DNA of 36,815 nt from Bacteroidota bacterium. GTDB taxonomy: Bacteria; Bacteroidota; Bacteroidia; Flavobacteriales; Weeksellaceae. Positions 1-10,500 of the stretch are shown here, in pieces. Location of the stretch: the NCBI GenBank assembly GCA_018266955.1, contig JAFDZI010000044.1, forward strand, positions 29,868 to 66,682. Direction: 5' to 3'. Position 1 is the first letter of the stretch. Every line of letters begins with the position of its first letter. Under the pieces are notes generated by a model. It had not been told where the DNA came from. It searched no databases and was given only the letters and a program-made list of their open reading frames with translations. A program made the position numbers and the translations under genes.

Positions 1-3000
1 TTTTGAAAGCAATTCACAACAAGTTTTTTTATTTTGTGTTAATAAATTTTGTTGCGATTTATCGCAAATTTAAAAATTTTGAAAGCAATTCACAACTTGT
101 GCCTTACCGATTATTGACCGATAATTGTTGCGATTTATCGCAAATTTAAAAATTTTGAAAGCAATTCACAACTTCGATAACGAAAGGAAAAAATTAAAAA
201 ATGTTGCGATTTATCGCAAATTTAAAAATTTTGAAAGCAATTCACAACGGGGAAGCCCCTCTAAAGTTCGTACCCGAGGTTGCGATTTATCGCAAATTTA
301 AAAATTTTGAAAGCAATTCACAACAATTCAATATCAAAGACAAAGCCCCTACCCGTTGCGATTTATCGCAAATTTAAAAATTTTGAAAGCAATTCACAAC
401 GATGTCAACATCAGTCTCAAGACATTATTAGTTGCGATTTATCGCAAATTTAAAAATTTTGAAAGCAATTCACAACACATCTAATGTAAAAAAAGCTGCA
501 AATATTGTTGCGATTTATCGCAAATTTAAAAATTTTGAAAGCAATTCACAACAGAAAAATGATAAAACGCTAAATCTCATAAGTTGCGATTTATCGCAAA
601 TTTAAAAATTTTGAAAGCAATTCACAACGATGTCAACATCAGTCTCAAGACATTATTAGTTGCGATTTATCGCAAATTTAAAAATTTTGAAAGCAATTCA
701 CAACTCGTTTTGGGAACATATTGGAGAACAAGCTGTTGCGATTTATCGCAAATTTAAAAATTTTGAAAGCAATTCACAACCGTTTTGGGAACATATTGGA
801 GAACAAGCTAGTTGCGATTTATCGCAAATTTAAAAATTTTGAAAGCAATTCACAACTACTTGCTGTAGATATTTTTCTCCAATACCGTTGCGATTTATCG
901 CAAATTTAAAAATTTTGAAAGCAATTCACAACAAAACACCAACAGGTAAGTATTATGTTTCAGTTGCGATTTATCGCAAATTTAAAAATTTTGAAAGCAA
1001 TTCACAACTAAGGGGGGCGTGTCCCTTCGGGCCGGGCTGTTGCGATTTATCGCAAATTTAAAAATTTTGAAAGCAATTCACAACCATGGGATATGGGTCA
1101 AAAGCGACATCATTGTTGCGATTTATCGCAAATTTAAAAATTTTGAAAGCAATTCACAACGAGAAAAGACAGGCGTTTATTGCCGAGTTTGTTGCGATTT
1201 ATCGCAAATTTAAAAATTTTGAAAGCAATTCACAACAAGTGGACTTAATGCCATAGAATGTTTTATGTTGCGATTTATCGCAAATTTAAAAATTTTGAAA
1301 GCAATTCACAACATTGTGTGAGTAAAGGAGAAGATAAATTGTGTTGCGATTTATCGCAAATTTAAAAATTTTGAAAGCAATTCACAACTCATTCCCTCAA
1401 GTGCTTCATCTGCTCTATGTTGCGATTTATCGCAAATTTAAAAATTTTGAAAGCAATTCACAACTCCCGAGATGGGTACTACAATGATAACAGAGTTGCG
1501 ATTTATCGCAAATTTAAAAATTTTGAAAGCAATTCACAACCAAAACCACATATAGGATAAACTATAGGTAGTTGCGATTTATCGCAAATTTAAAAATTTT
1601 GAAAGCAATTCACAACTACAAATCCGCTTCTTTTACGAATGTGCCGGTTGCGATTTATCGCAAATTTAAAAATTTTGAAAGCAATTCACAACACGGTTTA
1701 CTAAATGCTGGTTCTTATCAAGGTTGCGATTTATCGCAAATTTAAAAATTTTGAAAGCAATTCACAACGCTAAGCCGAAAACGATAGCGTGATAGTGTGT
1801 TGCGATTTATCGCAAATTTAAAAATTTTGAAAGCAATTCACAACAATGTTGTATGTTTCTTTTTTGAGATACTTGTTGCGATTTATCGCAAATTTAAAAA
1901 TTTTGAAAGCAATTCACAACCTCACCGCTGATGCGAGCGTCACGCTCGTAGTTGCGATTTATCGCAAATTTAAAAATTTTGAAAGCAATTCACAACGATC
2001 CATTGGACGAAATGGAGATTACCAATGTTGCGATTTATCGCAAATTTAAAAATTTTGAAAGCAATTCACAACTTTCATAAGTAAGAGTGAGAAAAATGCT
2101 ATGTTGCGATTTATCGCAAATTTAAAAATTTTGAAAGCAATTCACAACGGAGGACACTCTCAACCTATCCTTATTAATGTTGCGATTTATCGCAAATTTA
2201 AAAATTTTGAAAGCAATTCACAACTCTTTCCTGTTCCATGTGGAAGTATTGTTGGTTGCGATTTATCGCAAATTTAAAAATTTTGAAAGCAATTCACAAC
2301 TGTTAACGGCGAAAATAATATTGACCACTTGTTGCGATTTATCGCAAATTTAAAAATTTTGAAAGCAATTCACAACCTCTTAACTGGGATCGAATCTTTC
2401 AGGATGGTTGCGATTTATCGCAAATTTAAAAATTTTGAAAGCAATTCACAACTAGGAATCGATATATATGATGCTGATGGTGGTTGCGATTTATCGCAAA
2501 TTTAAAAATTTTGAAAGCAATTCACAACAGACTCAAGTTGGTATAGAAGATGTGCAAAGTTGCGATTTATCGCAAATTTAAAAATTTTGAAAGCAATTCA
2601 CAACTACTGGCTTCCTCTACAGTACCAATATGAAGTTGCGATTTATCGCAAATTTAAAAATTTTGAAAGCAATTCACAACAATTTTAAAGTGATAAACCA
2701 CCTCTAACAAGTTGCGATTTATCGCAAATTTAAAAATTTTGAAAGCAATTCACAACTAAACTTCGCCGTAGAAGATGGGCTCATGAGTTGCGATTTATCG
2801 CAAATTTAAAAATTTTGAAAGCAATTCACAACTAGGTGGAGTATCATCGGCGACTATGCAACGTTGCGATTTATCGCAAATTTAAAAATTTTGAAAGCAA
2901 TTCACAACTAGAGTAGGATAACCCATGTAATCCCATAGGTTGCGATTTATCGCAAATTTAAAAATTTTGAAAGCAATTCACAACTCCGAATGTTAATGTA

Positions 3001-4871
3001 CCTTTCAACAAAGAGTTGCGATTTATCGCAAATTTAAAAATTTTGAAAGCAATTCACAACAAGTGTGGGAAATTTTTTTATAACTTTACAGTTGCGATTT
3101 ATCGCAAATTTAAAAATTTTGAAAGCAATTCACAACTACCGCAATGATCCAGTCTGCATCTTCACCGTTGCGATTTATCGCAAATTTAAAAATTTTGAAA
3201 GCAATTCACAACACTACAGGATCAAAAGCAAATGTTGACGCTGTTGCGATTTATCGCAAATTTAAAAATTTTGAAAGCAATTCACAACTCCCGACGATAT
3301 GGACATTACCACCTGGGCGTTGCGATTTATCGCAAATTTAAAAATTTTGAAAGCAATTCACAACAGCAAAAAGGCGTTCAGTTAAACGCCAGGCGTTGCG
3401 ATTTATCGCAAATTTAAAAATTTTGAAAGCAATTCACAACAGTCCGACTTTAATGTTACATCATCCGATGGTTGCGATTTATCGCAAATTTAAAAATTTT
3501 GAAAGCAATTCACAACGCTATGTCTTTGATTATATCGCCATATTTAGTTGCGATTTATCGCAAATTTAAAAATTTTGAAAGCAATTCACAACAGAAATAT
3601 CTGCACAGTCAACGCAAGAAGAGTTGCGATTTATCGCAAATTTAAAAATTTTGAAAGCAATTCACAACAGTCATTCTTGGAATAACATCCATTAGACCGT
3701 TGCGATTTATCGCAAATTTAAAAATTTTGAAAGCAATTCACAACAAAAAGACGAGGCAGAAGTCGAGACCGAAAGTTGCGATTTATCGCAAATTTAAAAA
3801 TTTTGAAAGCAATTCACAACTCACAACGGTAACGAAAGACATGTTTGTTAGTTGCGATTTATCGCAAATTTAAAAATTTTGAAAGCAATTCACAACAAAA
3901 ACAAATAAAAACTAACTTTTTAAATTGTTGCGATTTATCGCAAATTTAAAAATTTTGAAAGCAATTCACAACAGCAAATATAAATAAATTTTAACTCATA
4001 ACGTTGCGATTTATCGCAAATTTAAAAATTTTGAAAGCAATTCACAACTTAAACAAGCCTAAAAGCTCCACTTTCAAGTTGCGATTTATCGCAAATTTAA
4101 AAATTTTGAAAGCAATTCACAACGAAGATGGAAAAAAGCTCCCGTTACCTCGTGTTGCGATTTATCGCAAATTTAAAAATTTTGAAAGCAATTCACAACG
4201 CATCTGAAGATTTTACGCCAAAGTGAGATGTTGCGATTTATCGCAAATTTAAAAATTTTGAAAGCAATTCACAACTTCTTCAGGTACTGCAAAGGTCCTA
4301 TTAGTGTTGCGATTTATCGCAAATTTAAAAATTTTGAAAGCAATTCACAACCTCCCCAAAAAACGTAAAAATTATAAGAGAGTTGCGATTTATCGCAAAT
4401 TTAAAAATTTTGAAAGCAATTCACAACGAGTAAGGTCATCAGATGCCAGGCTACAAAGTTGCGATTTATCGCAAATTTAAAAATTTTGAAAGCAATTCAC
4501 AACGAATACTGTATGAAAAATGAAATTATGATTGTTGCGATTTATCGCAAATTTAAAAATTTTGAAAGCAATTCACAACTTGATGCGAAACATTCTTCAG
4601 AGCTTACTCGTTGCGATTTATCGCAAATTTAAAAATTTTGAAAGCAATTCACAACACGCTTCAATACTGATATATTTTCTTTTCGGTTGCGATTTATCGC
4701 AAATTTAAAAATTTTGAAAGCAATTCACAACGAATATCCCCGGGCAATGGTAGTTGACAAGGTTGCGATTTATCGCAAATTTAAAAATTTTGAAAGCAAT
4801 TCACAACGTTAAGAACAGCAATAAGAATGAAAGACTGGTTGCGATTTATCGCAAATTTAAAAATTTTGAAA
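1..4871 (-). CRISPR. Type II-C CRISPR array, 64 spacers visible
   Basis: The 46-nt repeat begins GTTGCGATTTATCGC and ends GCAATTCACAAC on the plus strand. It recurs every 76 nt with 30-nt spacers. The window opens inside a repeat (last 20 nt at 1-20). There are then 63 full repeats from 51, all identical by eye, and a truncated one at 4838-4871 that keeps only 34 nt. One spacer (4049-4077) is 29 nt. The crRNA strand is inferred to be minus: read that way the repeat starts GTTGTGAATTGCTTTC, like other Bacteroidota type II-C repeats, and its first part is complementary to the tracrRNA at 11946-12023. The cas genes upstream run in the same direction. The repeat's last 17 nt in crRNA orientation contain a perfect dyad, TTGCGAT-AA-ATCGCAA. 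One spacer is present twice (401-430 and 629-658), and two adjacent spacers overlap by 29 nt (705-734, 781-810). The array continues beyond the left edge. Confidence 0.99.
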
Positions 4872-5015
4872 TTCATGGAAGGGCAATAACTGGGGCGGAT
4901 ACAGCGGAAAGGGATGGAAATAGCCAAGGCTGAGCTAAAGCAATTCTCATTTTTTGTTGAGGGTTGCATAATTGTTAAGTAAAGTTTGTAAAAGTATTAA
5001 TTGTATTGGCTATGC
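4872..5015. other. Cas-proximal flank of the array, no gene
   Basis: This is the stretch between the truncated terminal repeat and the cas2 stop codon. Positions 4872-4936 are less AT-rich than their surroundings and resemble neither repeat nor spacer. At 4937-4949 the sequence AAAGCAATTC-TCA matches the missing end of the repeat at 12 of 13 positions, so the terminal repeat may have been split by an insertion. No convincing ORF or leader signal was found. A minus-strand reading frame here runs out of the repeat and is not supported as a gene. Confidence 0.5.
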
Positions 5016-6244
<1,229 letters not shown>

Positions 6245-6260
6245 AGTTTAGGGGTTTTAA

Positions 6261-6854
6261 TTATTCTTCAAATTCCATTTCGAAAGTGTAATTGGAGTGA
6301 TAGCTCTTGTGAGTAAAATAATAGTTTTCTGCATCCTCAAAATATTGGATTAAATATTCTGCTGGCTGGTGAATAAAAGACTGGTAAGACGACCAGGGAT
6401 ATTTCTCAAAATCCGTAGTGAAACCGTGATGAACGGGATTGCAGTGGATATATAAAATCAGGTTTCTGAAATAGGTATCGTCTGTTATTTCTTTTCTTTT
6501 AAAGTTTTTCAGAAATAAAGAGCCTTTTCTTTGGTATAATTTATTAAAAGCCTGAGAATAACTACTGAAGAAGTTGGAAAATTGTTTGCTGATGAATTTA
6601 GATTGGTCCTCAAACTTTTCCAAAGTTTCGAACTTTGGAAAAGTTGAGGCGATTTCTTCTTTGTTTTTAATACGAACCAACAGATGAAAATGATTGGGCA
6701 TCAAGCACCAAGCGATGGTTTCCGCAATAGGATCCAAATGCTGATGGTACTTTTTCATGAAGAATTCATAATTCTTAGTCTCCCGAAATAAGTTGTCGTC
6801 CCCATTGGCATGGTTGAAGATGTGGTAGTAACGGTCTAATTCTAAAGGTATCAT
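6261..6854 (-). CDS. REP-associated tyrosine transposase (RAYT, Y1/HUH family)
   Basis: This is a member of the IS200/IS605-like Y1 HUH superfamily, in the REP-associated branch. These single-strand endonucleases act on palindromic REP sequences. The 197-residue product has the HUH motif at H55-F56-H57 (LMPNHFHLLVRI), a likely catalytic tyrosine at Y135 in YIHCNPVHHG, and an N-terminal RYYHIFNHANG strand. Oddly, residues about 70-81 (STFPKFETLEKF) are encoded by a 33-nt palindrome at 6613-6645 whose core matches the 32-nt palindrome just upstream of the gene at 6877-6908. The gene therefore seems to carry its own REP-like unit, read through in frame. It sits between pRiA4b-ORF3 and cas1, 16 nt before cas1, as an interloper in the cas operon. 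Whether the enzyme is active is unknown. Confidence 0.9.
   Translation of the reverse strand: MIPLELDRYYHIFNHANGDDNLFRETKNYEFFMKKYHQHLDPIAETIAWCLMPNHFHLLVRIKNKEEIASTFPKFETLEKFEDQSKFISKQFSNFFSSYSQAFNKLYQRKGSLFLKNFKRKEITDDTYFRNLILYIHCNPVHHGFTTDFEKYPWSSYQSFIHQPAEYLIQYFEDAENYYFTHKSYHSNYTFEMEFEE
6613..6645. repeat. REP-like palindrome inside the RAYT gene
   Basis: The arms AACTTTTCCAAAGTT and AACTTTGGAAAAGTT (15 nt each) are perfectly complementary around a 3-nt TCG centre. The core CTTTTCCAAAGTT is shared with the palindrome at 6877-6908. It lies wholly within the RAYT reading frame and keeps that frame open. Confidence 0.9.
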
Positions 6855-6876
6855 ACTTGTTTCGTTTTTTTAACAA

Positions 6877-6908
6877 CCTTTTCCAAAGTTTTAAAACTTT
6901 GGAAAAGG
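6877..6908. repeat. REP-like perfect palindrome upstream of RAYT
   Basis: This is a 32-nt perfect palindrome, arms CCTTTTCCAAAGTTTT and AAAACTTTGGAAAAGG, with no loop. It lies 22 nt upstream of the RAYT start and 19 nt beyond the stop of the pRiA4b-ORF3 gene. It could be the RAYT recognition element, a transcription terminator for the upstream gene, or both. Its core recurs at 6613-6645. Confidence 0.9.
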
Positions 6909-6927
6909 GGGAATTGTAGTTTACTTT

Positions 6928-7521
6928 TTAAGATTGTTTAAAATTCTCTAACAAAATTTCATTAATTTCATCTAAATCAAAACGGAAAAATTCTTCATAG
7001 GTTTTAGTTTTGGGTAAACCGTACCAATCCAACATCTCTTTATCTTTTGCATTTTTTCGTTTTTTGCCCATTGTTTCCATCAAATCATAAAATCCAGAAA
7101 TCCCGCCAATATCATCTATGGGAGCTGTATTTTCGCCTTTTATGCATATAGGATATAAGACTTCTTCTGAAGGCTTCTTCAACACGGTGATGTTGTGAAT
7201 CCAATCGTCGCCATAATCATATATGTAGCTCATTTTCTTTATCTGTCCATTGAAAAAATCTGATAGATAGGTTTTAGTGGAGTCGTATTTTTTAAAACGA
7301 GAGCTAAAAAAATTATCCATTTCATCTTCATCGGGTTCTGTAATGGAATCGCTTGCATATGGACTGCCGAGATTGAATTGATAGAGATGCGAATTTTCCC
7401 AATTCATTACGCATTGTATTACGAGATGTAAATCATCAAATGTGATTTTTTCTGGTACGATTACGGTTCTGTACACCTTTGGATCAGTGTATTCTAAGGT
7501 AATTTTTAGCTTGTGTGACAT
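6928..7521 (-). CDS. Plasmid pRiA4b ORF-3 family protein
   Basis: This 197-residue protein matches the pRiA4b ORF-3-like family (IS1096 TnpR-like domain). The hallmark is YDYGDDWIHNI at about residues 101-111, preceded by the N-terminal KITLEYTDPKVYRTVIVPEKITFDDLHLVIQ segment and followed by the GGISGFYDLMETM region. The biochemical function of the family is unknown; members often occur in mobile elements or scattered through genomes. It starts 26 nt after cas9 and is followed by the REP-like palindrome and the RAYT gene, so it may be cotranscribed with the cas genes. It is not a recognised type II cas accessory gene. The family assignment is fairly secure; any role in CRISPR is not shown by the sequence. 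Confidence 0.85.
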   Translation of the reverse strand: MSHKLKITLEYTDPKVYRTVIVPEKITFDDLHLVIQCVMNWENSHLYQFNLGSPYASDSITEPDEDEMDNFFSSRFKKYDSTKTYLSDFFNGQIKKMSYIYDYGDDWIHNITVLKKPSEEVLYPICIKGENTAPIDDIGGISGFYDLMETMGKKRKNAKDKEMLDWYGLPKTKTYEEFFRFDLDEINEILLENFKQS

Positions 7522-7547
7522 AGGATTTTTATTTAATTGTCGTTATT

Positions 7548-10500
7548 TTATGCTTTTGAGATATTGCCTAATCTGTCAACTTTGAGTTTGATGCAGATTT
7601 CTTTTATCATTATTCCTTCAATTGATTTCTCCATTTTATTCAAAGTTGAAAATTCTCCTTTATTAACAATTGAAGTCGCAATATCTTGCCTTGTGCAAAA
7701 CATTTGAGCACCAGTAAAACTCACAACTTTATAAATGTTTTTAATATCCATTACTGTATCATCCCCACTCGGCACATACACCAAGTCATTCGGTGAAAGG
7801 CTAAACAATAAGTGATGTCCTTTTTCGTTCGATTCAGGTACAGCAGGCAATCCTTGTTTTTGACGTTCAATGACCATATTTAACGGAATGGTATCATAAC
7901 TGCGTTTTCCGTCTTTGTCGGCATAGATTCCAAAGAATAGATTTGTTCCTTTTGCAGCTTCTACATATTTGTCTTTTTTGTTGCCAGTTTCACCTAATGC
8001 AAATTTACTTCCTTGCTCAAAAACTCTAACTTTTAAAATTGGTTGGTGTTGTTTTCCTTCATTATACAAAGCGATATTTTGATTCATTTCTTCGATTCCT
8101 TCGGGAGAAAATGCAGTTTCAGGATTACCTCCTTTTGCTTTTAAGTAATTCAATAATATTTTTTGAATTCCAGTGTCAGTAATAGATTCAATTGTTTTTT
8201 CATTAAAAGTACTGTCCAAACTTTTTCTTGTTGCGGTTAAGATTTTTCCTTTGGCAACTTTTATTCGTTCTAATTGCACTTTTCCGGAAACTGTTTCTTT
8301 ATGCAATGGTTTACGAATCGCCCAGTTGGTGCCTTCTTGTTTTACAATTCCTTTTACTTTTTCACCATTTTTCTCCACATATTTTTCATAGTAATTGGTT
8401 GCTTTGTTAATGACACGGGTATTTTGTTTAAAGCTAATTACGATACTTTCTAATGCCTTTTTAGCATCTGTGGTGAAATTACTCCAAGGTTTTTTAAACT
8501 CAGAGAATTTGGTTCGTTCTTTTCCATTTTTATCCATCCATTTTTCAGAAATGCGCAATTTGTGCTGTAAATCAATTCGTTTATTGTCTGAATTAGCAGA
8601 TTGATTGTTTAGTAAGTTAATGTGGTCACGAGTAGCACACGCAATTACTAAAGCATCCATTGCGTGATGGCGATGATCGATGCGTTTTTTCTGAAAGCCT
8701 TTTGACAATTCAAGCGGAACGGTAGGTAAAAATTTTTGGTACTTTTCATTCCAAGCTGTAAAATCAGTTGAATTGGTTAATTGATTCATTCGTTCAAAAC
8801 GAGGTAAAATCAATTCGTTCCAAACTGCTTCTAATCCCCAGTCTTGTTTTAAGCGAGTGGTAATTTTTCCATTTCCAGGAAGTAAATTTTTAGAATTGTA
8901 CCCGTCATCGTTGCTTCCGTCTTTATCGTCACGCACAATATTTGACAACAAGTTTGAAACATATTTACTAATGTAACGTGTATCGTTCATTTGACGCTCA
9001 ACCATCTTTTCAGGAATTTCTTCCATCAATAATTTGTTGCGTTTTGCACGATTTTTAGCATAATGTTCCTTTACAAATTCTTCGTAATCTGTTACTTCAA
9101 GAATCTGAACTGTTTTGCTTCCTATTGTTACTTTTTCTCCATGATGATTCTTGATAAATTCAAACCCAAGTTGTCTATCCTTTAATTTATTAACCTCTGC
9201 TTCACAAATTACTTTATTGTTAAAACCATCATCAAAATAACGGCTTTGAGGAATGATATGTTCAATTTCATATTCATGTGTAAACAGTTTATTTAATGGA
9301 ATAATCTGCCCTGTATAAGGCGATTTATACTTTTGTTCTAACCAAAGTTTGTAGCGTTTTAAATCAGAACTTGAAGGTTGTGCTGTTTTACTAATTTTAA
9401 GAATATCTTCTTCAATAACAGCTTCTGAACTCAACACGCCATCTTCATAAATTTTCAAAATTTCTTGTTGCACGGGTGAATATGGTCGAACATTTTCCAC
9501 TTTACCGTCAAGAGCCATTTCTGCTAATAAAGCTTTAATGCGCAAATTGGTATTTTCGTTTTCGGTGACCATGTTGGTTAACCTTTTTCGTTCATCAGCC
9601 GTATTTTTCATTTCACGACCTAATTCAATATGAATTTCAGAGAAGAAATCTTTAGCTCCGTTTCCGTATTTTGTCCAAATATCCTTAACTACTCGCAAAG
9701 TTTCTGTGATTACTTGCTCCACAATTGGGTTTCGTAAAGAATGTTGTTTGAACTCGTTTAAAAAATCTTCCAAATCCTTAACAGAATCCCATTTGCCTGA
9801 AACAGATGCTTCGGAATGGCGATCGTAAACAATATATTGCGCTAACCACAATGGCAATCCTTGAAAATCATTTTCAGATTTAAGCTGATGTTTTTCTACT
9901 TTTTCACGGATATTATTTTTGATGTTTTCATCGAATTCGCCTGTGATGATTTTTTCAATCCTTTCTTTTGAACTTGTATGAATATCATTCCAATTCCATG
10001 ATTTACCAAAACGCATTAAAGGCAATAATTTTTTAATTGCTTTTTCTGAAAAACTTCCGTAATCGCTTTTGAAAGGAGGGAATTTTTTGAAATTTTCAAA
10101 AAATGAATCTACATTTAATTGATTTTTCTCTGCAAATTTCTTTAACGCTTTTTCATATTCAATTTTATCGTTTACAGAATAGATAATATGCCACAATGCC
10201 ATTTCTATTTCAAAAGTCATGAAATTTGCAGGAACATTCTCTGTTTTTTCCAATCGTGATTGAATCAAATACCTCGTTTCGTTGCATGGATAGTTTTTGT
10301 CTTCCACATAATTCCAACGGTATTTTTCGGTTTCCCCTTTTGGAACTTTCTTAATATCTAATTTACGTTTGAGTAAAAATTCGATTAATTGCTTTTGGTC
10401 AATTTCTTTTTTAGTGTTCAGAAAATCCAATAACGCCTCCCAATCATCTTGAGTTGTTAAAAATTCATTGGTAACATTTGCATCATCATCTTTACGATAA

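Noticed and set aside
3817..3831. Spacer starting TCACAACGG right after repeat end TTCACAAC
   Set aside because: The tandem TCACAAC could suggest an aberrant repeat end, but the spacer has the normal 30-nt length and the repeat is intact, so coincidence is sufficient.
721..4207. Plus-strand ORFs of 61-67 codons across the array
   Set aside because: They are readings of the 46-nt repeat in open frames, giving repeated LRFIANLKILKAIHN and VAIYRKFKNFESNSQ segments; they are array sequence, not genes.
4781..4969. Minus-strand ORF spanning the end of the array
   Set aside because: It runs from the flank through the last repeat into a spacer, with no ribosome-binding context or recognisable domain.
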